DNA from: Phytopythium helicoides
Taxonomy: Eukaryota; Oomycota; Peronosporomycetes; Pythiales; Pythiaceae
Assembly (NCBI GenBank): GCA_024867545.1
Contig: JANFNE010000027.1
Span: 682,001-746,000, forward strand
DNA length: 64,000 nt
Direction: 5' to 3'
Made by a program: the position numbers and the translations under genes. The notes beneath the pieces are model-generated. The model did not search any database, had not been told where the DNA came from, and worked only from the letters and a program-made list of their open reading frames with translations. Shown piece after piece: positions 22,939-33,537 of this stretch (position 1 is the first letter of the stretch; each line of letters begins with the position of its first letter).

Positions 22939-24614
22939 GGTTGTCGTCTCGGAGTCGATGTGGTGAGGCCGAGGCAAGTTGTGGAATGGATCATCCGCTC
23001 GTGGATTTTGTCTCGTCCATCGGTACCAACAAATGTAGTGGATGCTACCGTGTTTGACGCGGTCCGGTGGAGGTGTAGTGCGCCGAGATGACTGCTTGTA
23101 CCTATTCCCGCTAGGTCGACTGATCACCAGCACGAGCTATGATACGCCCGCCATGCATGCATAACGCAGTGATGGGAGCGGTTTATGCTGCCCAAGTTGC
23201 ACCAGAGGGATCTTGAGTCACGTAAGACGCGTCGCCCCCGGCGACTTGATCAGGGTCTGCAAGATATAATCCCACGGTTTGTGCTTGAAGCTGAAGTCGG
23301 TCAACAGCCGACAGACGATGTTTGTGCTGGTGGCGTTGAATGCAGCAGAACCGGTGCAGTCGATGCGATGTTGGCGCAGTCAGCAAGCACTCTGGGGTCG
23401 CCACTCAACTGAGGATGCAAGTGATTCCGAATGAAGCCTGCAGGTTGCTCACATATTACTTACTGTACAATACACACCCTCACCCACCGATACTCTTTTT
23501 GTGCATACTGAGTTCACAGACATATCGCGCGTGGGTTTTGCAGGTCTGAAGCAGCCGTAGCTCGCTCGAGCCATGATTTGGATCGTCCAACGGATTGTGC
23601 TGGATGGTGTGAGGAGCTACATCAGTGGTCAGCGCGACACACTGCAACAGAGTCCTTTGATTGTGCTCTTCATGCACTGCTGGGCACATTCCGTGCGGTG
23701 CCAGGCTACACTACGCAAGCAGAGAGTTTTGGTTGTCTTGAAGAGCATAGCGCACGTCAACACTTAAATATCTCTCATTGGCGAGTCTGTGGGCACAATA
23801 CGATATCGTATGCACAGTTCTCTTGCTCACTTCAAGCTGAGAACACCAAGACACTCGGGGCGAAAAGTGGACAAGTATCACAAGGGACACCCGAAGTGAT
23901 CCCTAAAGCTTCACACCTACCTCACTGCGCGTATCAGTGAAAAGCACAGCACAGACACACGCGGCTTCACGTTTTCTCTCTAAAATTCGCCTCTATGGGT
24001 CGGAGCGAAATTTCACGCTCGTTTGGGGACTAGCTGGCTCTTGTTAGAGATCATACACTCTGTGAGCTGACTAAAATCTGCAACGACAACCTGCAAATGA
24101 AGACACCAAACTCGATGCTGTACCACTAGGTTGATGGTCGCTACCACACCCAATTGAAAAGTTCCATGGATGCCATCTCTCCACCCACAGACCTTAGCCT
24201 TCGCTTTGTATGATTATCAAAACAAAACTCCAGGACGATCGTTCAGCACACATCCTGGCAGTATGGTACTACAAAAGAACACTGCTCATGAACCTCGACA
24301 GTCGATGCTGGGTATCATCTTGCTGCCCAACTCACTGAGATTAGTACAAAACGTAGCAAGTGGCCATCAGTGTGCGAGGTGTGCGAGGCAAGGCTGACGC
24401 GATGAATGCCGACCGTGCACGGCTCATTTTCCATCTCCGTGCTCTACAGTTTCTAGCCTAGCTCTAACTCCGGAGAATGATCTGATCGACGATGCCAGCT
24501 GAATGGTTTGCCAGGCAGCCAAACTTATATTATTGTACGCCACAGAAGCGCGTCGCTTCAACTATCAACGCAATTGCAATCCTCGAGTGCTAGAATGCGA
24601 GACTCCCATCTCTC
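22939..24614 (-). repeat. Tandem junction: 5' flank of B fused to 3' flank of C
   Basis: Read on the minus strand, 24614 to about 23850 matches the 3' flank of copy A (14786-15545). Then about 23815 to 22939 matches the 5' flank of copy A (about 12470-13348), with a small internal deletion near 23300. The join carries a degenerate form of the 14-bp sequence found at both ends of unit A. No gene is supported. Confidence 0.7.
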
Positions 24615-26051
24615 TTACATGCTGTACATCTTGATCTTCACGAAGAAGACGCCGACGAAAAAGCCGAGCAGCGACACAATGCCTCCCACCAACAGCGGCA
24701 GCTTGTAACCGAGCGACGTCGTCACGAGCGCCGTACCCACGGCGTAGTTCAGCAGCTGACCGAAGCAGTTCGCCGCGTTCAGCGAACCCACGTACATGCC
24801 GATGTTGACGTTCGGGTCGCCGCCGAACACGTGGATGATCACCGGCACCATGAGACCGAACGCCGCGCTCTGCGAGCACGTGATGATGGCCACGAGGAAA
24901 ATGTCGAACGCCGCGTTCTTGATGAACGCCATGGCGATCATCAACACTTGCGGCAGCATCGACAGCGTCAGCACCCACTTGGCACCGACGAGACGCACCA
25001 GCAGCGGCAGCGCCATCGCGTACACGTATCCCACGATGCAGAAGAGCAGGTCGCCCGTGCCGCTCGCCAGCGCCACACCGTCGTTGAACGAGTTCTGCGC
25101 GTCCGTGCACGCGTCTCCGCAGCTATCAGCACCCGCGGCGTCACCATCGTACACCACGAGACCGAAGAACTGACCCTTGTTGCCATTGTACGCCGCATAG
25201 CCGTACAGCACGAAGAACATGATGACCGCGTACGCCACGAGGTCGGACGGCAGTGCCTTGAGACCCTTGAAGATGTCCACCACAGCCTCCACCGCGCGCA
25301 CGAACGTCGACTTGGACGTGTCGACGGTACTCTTGTCCAGCGGCGTCTCCTTGGCCACCACGCAGCACACGATCACCGACACAGCCATGATGATGCACAG
25401 CATGGCCATGAAGTAGTGCAGCGTCAGGTACGCGGCTCCCCAAATCTGGATGTACACAGCCACGACAATCGACCCGAGAGCCGCCCACGCGAGGCCAATG
25501 GACGCCCCCAGCGTCTGGCGGTCCCCAGCAAAGTCGGCCGTCAGCAGCATCGCCGGCGTCTGGCTGCACGTCACCATCACATCCATCCAGAAGTAGAAGA
25601 TCACCGTGAAAGCTCCTGTCCATTGTCGGTCGGTGCTGCCGGTGCCCGAGTCGCCGAGTGCCTGTCCGATTTGTGCCGTGTAGCTCATGAGCGACCAGCA
25701 AATAATGCATAGTATGGAGGAGACGACGAGGATGGGGCGACGACGACCGTAGCGCGACGTGTTGCGGTCGCTGAGGATGCCGACCATGGGACCGAAGAAG
25801 ATGCCGACGAACGGTCCGATGAGCTGCGTCAGCTGCACGGCGTAGTTGGGGAGCATTGTGCTCAGGTACGGTCCGAGCGCGGCCCATTGCGCCGACCAGG
25901 CCATGTTGATGGCCATGCGCGGCATGGAGATCCACACGAGCGTCCAGAAGGGGGCTCCCTCATTGCGCTCGGGTTGCTGGAGCGATGGGTCCTTGATGAT
26001 CGGCGAGGCTGTCGCCGAGTAGTGGTCGCCTTGCTCGATGTCCTTGGCCAT
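24615..26051 (-). CDS. Sucrose-transporter-like GPH/MFS symporter, copy C
   Basis: 478 residues. The first residues (MAKD, ATASP) and the 5' flank are like copy D, while the body and 3' flank are like copies A and B. The gene is therefore a mosaic, best explained by gene conversion or a crossover close to the start codon. The start is MAKD, where all copies align; two more in-frame Met codons lie just upstream. Confidence 0.9.
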   Translation of the reverse strand: MAKDIEQGDHYSATASPIIKDPSLQQPERNEGAPFWTLVWISMPRMAINMAWSAQWAALGPYLSTMLPNYAVQLTQLIGPFVGIFFGPMVGILSDRNTSRYGRRRPILVVSSILCIICWSLMSYTAQIGQALGDSGTGSTDRQWTGAFTVIFYFWMDVMVTCSQTPAMLLTADFAGDRQTLGASIGLAWAALGSIVVAVYIQIWGAAYLTLHYFMAMLCIIMAVSVIVCCVVAKETPLDKSTVDTSKSTFVRAVEAVVDIFKGLKALPSDLVAYAVIMFFVLYGYAAYNGNKGQFFGLVVYDGDAAGADSCGDACTDAQNSFNDGVALASGTGDLLFCIVGYVYAMALPLLVRLVGAKWVLTLSMLPQVLMIAMAFIKNAAFDIFLVAIITCSQSAAFGLMVPVIIHVFGGDPNVNIGMYVGSLNAANCFGQLLNYAVGTALVTTSLGYKLPLLVGGIVSLLGFFVGVFFVKIKMYSM

Positions 26052-27252
26052 GACAGTCACTTGGTGATCACTAGCAGCGGCGGGTGAGCTTGAGGCCGAA
26101 AGTTGAGGAATGAGACCTGTTGGCGTGCGACTCCAGCGGCGATCACCACCTCACACCCAAATCGGAATCGAGAGACTCACCTCTGAAATGTACCACACTG
26201 CTGGGCAGAGAGGGGCGACTCGCACGTCCACGTGCGAGGGTCGACTCGCTTCATATACAAATGCCAAGGCTGTGCTCGTGAACTCGACGCAACTTCAAGC
26301 GGTAGAGCGTGCATAGACTGCAAGGGATCGGCACAGACCTGGCCACCGGATGGAACACCAGTCGGTGGGGCGGATGCATCAATGTGTAGCATATGTCTCT
26401 GTGTATGTGAAGTTGAGATAGTCTCGTTAAGACAGTGTGCCACGGTTTACGCCGGCCAAGTCTCGATTCTGAAGCACCATCCACGTCGACAAGCTTTCAC
26501 AGGGCCAGAGGAGATGGGGGTATCCGGTTTTCAAGGTTGTTTATGCTTGCACACTTCCTAGAGAAGATGCTGACCGAAGTTCCGTGCATCGGGTGATCGA
26601 CCGAAAGCCACGGATTACCCTCAAGTGCACGTTGAAGCGTGCGTAGCCAGACCGATACACCTGAAAGGTGGCCTCGACGGCAAAAACACGCTCATGGCAG
26701 GCACCACCACGCTACGCTAGAAACGATTTACAAAGCGTTGCTGGCGAGGCGAGTCACAAGACAACCCGACGTGTGCTGATAGAAGCGACGCGTTCCGCTG
26801 GTCATGGCCACAAACGTATCCACACGAGCTATACTGCAGCAAAGCCACGTCGACGCGGTACAAATACGAATCTTGAAGAAGACGCATCTTCATAGCGTTG
26901 GTGGTGATCGGTGCGTCCCGCTTCTCGCTCGGATGTGACATTCCATGAGGACAGGAGAGCAGTTTGAGGACACAGCATCAACGCGGCGGGAAATATCTGA
27001 GCTTACAATGCAAAAAAAAAAAAAAAAAAAAAAAGTTGCTTGAGTAGTGGCCTCTAGCTACAATAGCGGTGAAGAGCAAGTCCAGGCCAACAAGTTTCCT
27101 CACGTGTTCCGGCATGGCTATCATCAAGAGAGCTAAAACAATCACACGATTCGTGTTGGTTTTAGATGGTGTGGTGTGTGGATCACTAGTGCTATCGACA
27201 CAAGGCAGAATCACCCCACCTCAACCCTCGCACTAGTCTATCCCGCATGGAT
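26052..27252 (-). repeat. Spacer between transporter C and tannase 1, duplicated at 49648-50891
   Basis: The 5' flank of transporter C and the 3' flank of tannase 1 recur between transporter D and tannase 2 with small differences. A poly-A tract at 27012-27034 is 23 nt here and about 13 nt in the other copy (about 50660). No gene supported. Confidence 0.7.
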
Positions 27253-30200
27253 TCACGGAGACTCAATAGGAGTGTACGGGTTGAAGAAGAACTCTCCAAG
27301 CCACGGGCGGGTCAAATTCGTGTACAATGGCTCGCCCGCGGTGAAGCTGGATGCATCGCTCACGTTGCCAGTGCCAGAGTAGACAGGAAGCTGAGGGTAC
27401 GGGTAGATCGGACGCGATGCGTTATCGTTGCTCGCAATGATCTCAGCCGGAGCCACGCCGCTCTCGACCCAGTTGAGAATCGGCGTCGTGAGGTCAAAGT
27501 CGTAGAAGCCCTCACCGGAGCCACAGTGCCACACTCCAGGAAAGAGGTAGAAGCGGTTGAACTCCTCAACAGCGTCCTCACCCATGTAGTCAACCATCTT
27601 CTCGTGGAAGGCGATGGTAGTGCGCGGCGAGATGTGTTGGTCGGACCAACCGTGCCACAGAATGAGCTTGCCGCCGGCCTCCTTGAATGGTGTCAGATCT
27701 GGACTAACAGCATCGATGAATCGGTGATGGGGCTCGAGCAGGGCGATCGTCGAGTTGGCAAACACAAAATCCGCCAGGGTGTAGTTGGCGCCAGGAGGGT
27801 CCTCGAAAATGACGTATCGGAGTGTAGGGAGCACAATAAGCTCGCTGAGAACGTAGCTGCCATCTTCAGGGGGGACATCGACGCCTACCCACGCCATCTC
27901 GGATCCGTATTGCAGCTCGCCAACCGTCAGGTGCTCTCCCAGCTCTTGATCGACCGGACCCGTGTAGAAAGCCTCTGCGACTGCTGCCTCTGCGGAAGTG
28001 AGGCAAGTGGAGTTGTCCGCGTCGTCCGCACATTGGATGGTCGACACGTCAAAGTTGCAGAGGCGCGGATCAGCCAACAGACCATCCTCCAATCCGTCAA
28101 GCGAGTCACAGGCGGCGATGACGGCGTTGTAGAGGATCGGGACGCGCGAAGGGTTCAGGATCGGGTTGTGGTCTGCATCCAGGTTGTTGGTCGCGATCCA
28201 CGCGTGGTGGAAGCTGTTCTGGAACTGGAACAAGAAGGCTGGCGCACCGGCAACGATTCCATTGAAGTCATTCGGGTAGCGCAGCGCAGACATGACAGCT
28301 TCACGGCCGCCGTCCGAGCAACCGTTGAAGTACGCGTACCTTTGGGCCTGGCCGTAGTAGTTGAGAATGAGCGTCTTGGCGATCTCGGCTGTGTTGTGCA
28401 CCGACAGGTACGCGAAGTTGGTGAAAGCGTCCGGATCAAGAGCGAAAGTTCCATCCGAGCCTCCGTTCATGTCGGTGGTTGCGAGTACAAAGTTGCCGTT
28501 TTCGTACTCCTCCGAGCCGACGGCCGCGACTACAGCCAAGTTGTACATCGTAGATCCACAGAGACCACCGCAGCCATTCTGCAAGTACCTCTGCGTCCAG
28601 GTTGACACGGGAAGTTGCACCTCCCACGTCGCGTTGGGTTGGAGCTTGCCGACCACGAAGCAGTAGGCGACACCATCCGTCTCCGTCTCGGTGGCCGACG
28701 TGATGGTGGTGCCTTCCGCGATGGAGGACAGATCGACGGAGAGCAGATCGGAGCAGGAAGATTTTTTTACGGGTCAATTCCAGGTCAGGTCGGGTCTCAC
28801 GGTCACGTGACCTACAACACGACCTGACCAGGTCGGGTCACGAAACAAATTCAGGTCGTGCCTCATGATCACGCCAACAAACATGTCCGGATAGCTATTT
28901 GCTGTTGGATGTTCGGTACTAGGTGATATGACAGTCTCCAACCTTTTGGTAGGGTACGGGTGGCGCCCTACCGTGGATCGGCCCGCCCCAATTTCTCGCA
29001 GGCTGGTGATCATATGAATCCCCATCACCTCCCAGCGAAACAAACTCGAAACGTATCCCGGTGATCTCCGGCGCTACCGGATCGACATGCCACGACTCCA
29101 ATAGACGGAGTTCTTCAGTTAAGGCGACTACAAATTCGGCAAATGCTCGCTAATAACCCTCCCCAGCACTAGCCTTGGCAGACGTCAGATCGGATCGAGA
29201 TTGGGAACTTACAGTTTCGGGAACTTAAAATTCCCCCTCCCTTCGATCGAGAGGGTCAACATCATCTCCGCGTTAGCCCTGATCACCTGAACGCAGCAGT
29301 TTCCTATTCCTGTAGTACCTGCATCTGTAGTTGATTTTTATGGACGTGACGTTGCTCTGCGTGTAGCGGTAGCTGTCTATCCACCTATTCGTCTTTCCGG
29401 TACGACTCGTGATCTCTCTTGCATTCTCGGGATGAATATCTGTTGTCTGGCTATCAACTGATCTAGAATCACTGCGAATAACTTGGCATCGCTCTGACAC
29501 TGCGTGTCGCGCTGACCGATTCCTATTTCCCGTCAAACACGCTACTTGAACAATCGTCGCTGCTATCGTGCGCAACATGCAATTCATAGGTGCGCTCGTC
29601 ATCACTCCATAAACCAGCCCCAGTCGCATCGCTATCGTTCCAAGATGAATCCATATCTAATTGCGTGTCCACGTCGTTTCTGGACGCATCAAACCTGCGA
29701 ACGCTTAGTGGTAGAGGTTCCACGCTTCGACCATCACAATTTCCGCAGTCGCTCGCAGCTAACGTTGTGACTTGAGTCAAACTGCTTATTCCTTCACCTG
29801 TGTCCCTTTCATTGAGAGATTTGCGGCGCTTTCTGGTGCGAATTTGCATCGGCTTGCTCTGTAATCGGTGTATGTGTTTGCGATAACAACTGGATGGTGG
29901 AAAGTTGGATTTGACTCCCGATCCTTATTTATAGTGCATCCGTTGGGGTAGTTTCGTCCATGCATCCTACCGTGAATAGATTCTCGACTCGCTCTCTCCA
30001 AGTTGGATACTCCATCCCTCTTGGTCACGTGACCAGCCATCCTATTGAGCAAAGCTCACGTTGGTGGTCACGAGACAATGAGAACTGACCTGACCCGCAC
30101 TTGACCCGAAAAAAACACTACCTTATCAGAGTTGTTGGTGTTGTTGGTGTTGTTGGAGTTGTTGGAGTTGTTGGAGTTGGCAGTATCGTCTCCACAAGCA

Positions 30201-30271
30201 GCAGGAGAGGCTGCTGCTGAGGCAGCTAAAATGGCTGCCATGAGCGTGGCGAGTTTGAGAAGCGTCTTCAT
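27253..30271 (-). pseudogene. Tannase/feruloyl esterase copy 1, interrupted by a TIR element
   Basis: The mature enzyme region (27253 to about 28757) and the signal-peptide region (about 30116-30271) match the intact copies at 50892-52589 and 54506-56203. Between them lies a 1.35-kb insertion, and about 60 bp of the gene present in the intact copies is missing at the breakpoint. The Asn/Ser tract after the signal peptide is also altered and expanded. The catalytic parts (GCSDGGRE, WHGWSDQH, VWHCGSGEG) are intact, but the secretion signal is cut off. A shorter frame from an internal Met near 28656 would give a cytosolic 467-residue fragment, which is unlikely to fold normally. Same orientation as transporter C. 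Confidence 0.85.
28762..30115. mobile_element. Terminal-inverted-repeat DNA element inserted in tannase 1
   Basis: Both ends begin with seven T followed by CGGGTCAA (one extra A on the left), then GGTCAGGTC and, further in, a GTGACC. They are inverted relative to each other, about 45 bp of imperfect terminal inverted repeat. I find no clean target-site duplication, consistent with a deletion at the insertion site. Internal frames (29273-29629, 29523-29849, minus) show no transposase motif, so it is probably non-autonomous. Superfamily not assigned. Confidence 0.7.
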
Positions 30272-30539
30272 CGGCCGTGAGTGCTCTTCTTGTGGCTTAT
30301 TAAGAAGTGAAGGAAGAGGAAAACTTTCCGCGATCTGGAACTATCGCTCATTGCTGCAACTACCGAGCTGTTGTGATGAAGCGCTGCAGAATCAGCCCGA
30401 GCATTCACTCCTGCAGAGGCACCTCAGCGTCCTTGAGACGCGCGCACACTTGGCCTCAGTATTGCTGTGGGGTTTAGCAGAGCCCCACAGCGTCATTACT
30501 CATCTGTCGACGGGTACACTAGCCTGAAAAGGTTAGCGA
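30272..30539. other. 5' flank of tannase 1
   Basis: Up to about 30374 this matches the 5' flank of tannase 2 (52590-52690), then similarity stops. No gene supported. Confidence 0.5.
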
Positions 30540-32412
30540 GGCCAATTGTGTGTACTAATATCGTTTGTTTGTTCAGGAGAAGAGAGAGGAAGCGCCGTCG
30601 CCTGCCTGGTCGTCGACTCCTACGCGCGCGTTTAGAACTCCTGGTCCCCCGGATGGAGCCAACAGGGATCACAACGCTCCGGTACTGACCAAGCAGGCCC
30701 AAGTCAAGCGTCTCTCCAGGGAGATCAAGACCGAAGCTCGCTGCGGAGGGCTGAGATTACTCGCCCAAGGGTGAGACTACTCCCCTAAATCCGCCTATCG
30801 ACCCGTCATGGAGGGCGCCGCATCATCACATAAGGCTATTGCCAGGCAAGTTCTGGACTGCTGGAGTTCGCCAACCCCAGATGACACAAAAATGATGACT
30901 GGGGACTTGCATGGCGCATTTAGACATATCCCCACCCATGATAATCATACCGGTCGCTTTGCGGGCACAATACCGGAACTTGGAGTCCTCATTGTGGACT
31001 TCTCATGCCCATTCGGCTGGTCAGAATCACCAGCGTGCTACTGGGTTTCAGGTTGCGCAATCAATCATATCTACTCGAACACAGCACCATCGTGGCCGCT
31101 GCAGCCAATATCTGCTAGGCAATGTTTCGACGGGGAAGTGTGGTGCGACGGCCACGTTCCAGTCAAACAGGACATTGGCACACGACTGGTGGAAGCAAAT
31201 ATTGCTCTTCGGAACTCAATGACAGCTGTGCTCGGCTCAGGCACTTGCAATGAAGAAACATTTTCTGGCTGGTTTACAACAGGGAAAGCTTTAGGGCTCA
31301 TCTGGAACACCAGCAAATGCACAGTCTCGATGGCTCCAGAAAAGATTGCAAAAGCTTCGCAACGGATCAGCGATCTCAAGAATAAACATTACACAACTCG
31401 AACAGAGCTCCAAAAATTGCTTGGGAGCATACGCCATGTTGCTACCTGCGTACAGGCCGCTGCCCCTTTCTTTCAACGAGTATGTGCCCTACTCCGTGCA
31501 ACCCCCAGATATGGTCGTTACCCAATAACACCTGGTTGGCGAGACGACCTTCTGTGGTTCTTGTCTATCATACATCTCGCTGAGCTGCAATCTATCCCTT
31601 TGGAGAGATTTACATTCACACAAGACCCGACTGTTCATATACACATGGACGCGAGCGACTTTAGACTTTGCGCTTTGTTTCCGGCCCGGAACGAGTTTCT
31701 ACAGATTCATTTTGATCATACATAGCGTCATAGGATTAAAAACCCTGGAGATAACGACGTCACAATGCTGGGTATCAATACTCGCGAGCTTATGAGTGCA
31801 GGTACGCCAGTTTAGTGTGGGGAATCCACTGGACTCCATTCCAACACGGACGGCAGCAACTCGTGCGCTTCTGGATTGACAATACGTCGGCGGTAGCATG
31901 GAACAACCGTCGTTCAACACGCAATGAACTCGCTCAGATGCTCCTGCGTCTACTTGCCCTCCAAGAAGTTTACCATAATTTCCCACTCCACAGCCTCGCA
32001 CATCCCCGGTGAAGTGAATATCATGGCTGACGCTGGGTCCAGGGTGTGGCAGTCGAAGACCTACACTGACTTGTTTGCTAACTTATGGCGTTCATGGGTT
32101 GAGGTGGTGGCGCCGAGCAAGTTCAGGAATCTCTCAGAGCTCTGAGTTCACTACTGCGCGAAGCAGCTCTAGCTAGTTCTTCACAAGCCAATTACCGCCG
32201 GGCGAGGCAGCAATGGACGTCTTGGTGTGAATTCATGGAATTTACCCCCTGGCTAGCCAGACTTGCTTGTCAAGCAAACACCGACCAGATTGGGGCTTTT
32301 GCGGTGTACCTCTGGCGATTTGGGATGAATATGAAATCAGTCGGAAACACGTACTCAACGATTCGAGGGAAGACTGCGGCGATTTCCAATGAACGCATCT
32401 TGTGGGGTAAAT
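30540..32412 (+). mobile_element. Decayed DIRS-like retroelement A (RT, RNase H, start of tyrosine recombinase)
   Basis: An open stretch at 30808-31725 encodes reverse transcriptase related to the minus-strand element at 33459-35204. It shows TGDLHGAFRHIP (motif A) and CPFGWSESPACY (motif B). Motif C, which reads WCDDY in the other copy, is WCDGH here, losing a catalytic Asp. Frame breaks near 31725 and 31815 precede an RNase H segment (FWIDNTSAVAWNN, MADAGSRVWQS). The N-terminal part of a tyrosine recombinase (WTSWCEFMEF..GAFAVYLWRFG) runs to a stop near 32412. Non-functional. The left boundary is approximate. Confidence 0.75.
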
Positions 32413-32454
32413 GAACTAGTCGAATTGTACAACCACTGGGGTGTGGCGTGGCGG

Positions 32455-33537
32455 CTATCCCACGAGAATAGGCTGGCCGTCAGGTTTCATTAGAGTAATT
32501 AGCACATCAAGCTTGAGAGCTTTGCCGATCCCTTGCCTGTGAGAACCGGATACGATTCGAATGCGTTCGAAAGCCATCTTCCGAGTGTTTTGATAGCCAA
32601 TCTGTCCGCTCCGGCGTTGAGTAACGCGGTTGCACCTCCAATGCGCACCGATTGTGTCGAAAAGCGCGAAGAATCTAAACCGCCATTCTCTGCGGCAGCT
32701 TTGATATTTGTAGCCAATTCTCGCGATGTAATTCCCCCTGCTGGGGTGGTTAACGCTGGCTGGTCCGGTCTCGTCCGTAGTGCTCGGGCTGCTTTGTGAA
32801 TCAGTCTTGTTGCCCGAACTGGACATATGAGTGTGTCGCCAGACTTGGAGTGGTAGCGAACCTCTTCCCACCCGAATTGATTGCTCTTGACGCCTCTCAA
32901 GGTGATCGCCACCATATCTGCCTTCTTGGGTGCTGTTGTTTGCTCTTTCTCGTAAAAAAAACTTGATGTCGCTTAGTCGGAGAATGTATATGTGATATCT
33001 TCTCCCGTTAAACAGATACGCCGAGCGTCGATAGAGGAAGAAATAATCGAGCAGCAGCCCACCCCAGAGGAGTTGAAGGCGTGCCTTCGTCAAATCCAGG
33101 AGTGAGAATGCCAGTCGAAGAAGCCGAGGCGTGAGGGGTTGCTGCTTGACCACCGGATTTGTGAATCTCCGGGTTCCTCTCAACAAGATTGCATGGCTTG
33201 CGTTTACACCAGGGTCGTAACCGACTGAGTTCTTGTGAAACCAACGTATCGCGCATAGTTTGCCACAGATTGTCGAATATGCGTTGCCTTTGAGCTTGTT
33301 GTTCATTCCAAATTGCCATAGATAAACCGCAAATGCCCCGAGCTGCTCGGCATTTGGATCAATAGTGTTTGGAGACATCCATGGACACAGGTTCATCATT
33401 GTACACCACGATGTCCATTGATTCCAGGCACGACTGTATGATTTTCGCGACTTCTCTGCTAGAGCCTCTGCTCGCAGAAGCGCTCCCAGAGAAGCGAGAA
33501 ATTGCGCGAGTTGTTGGGAACTCGTACCTGTAACCAC
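32455..33537 (-). pseudogene. Tyrosine recombinase of DIRS element B, frameshifted
   Basis: The N-terminal and central parts read in one frame (33537 to about 32960): WTSWCTMMNL, GAFAVYLWQFG, YRRSAYLF. At a run of eight A (32954-32961, plus strand) the coding frame shifts. The catalytic C-terminus continues in the frame of 32915-32499 with YHSKSGD, SVRIGGATALLNAGAD and GRWLSNAFESY. The usual HxxR motif reads QxxR here (His replaced by Gln), while element C keeps HSVR. It overlaps the RT frame by about 80 bp. The break may be a real inactivating indel or a homopolymer sequencing error. Confidence 0.75.

Noticed and set aside
27247..28605. 452-codon frame antisense to tannase 1, with equivalents opposite tannases 2 and 3
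   Set aside because: It recurs only because the tannase copies are nearly identical; it has no domain and mirrors codon usage of the sense gene.
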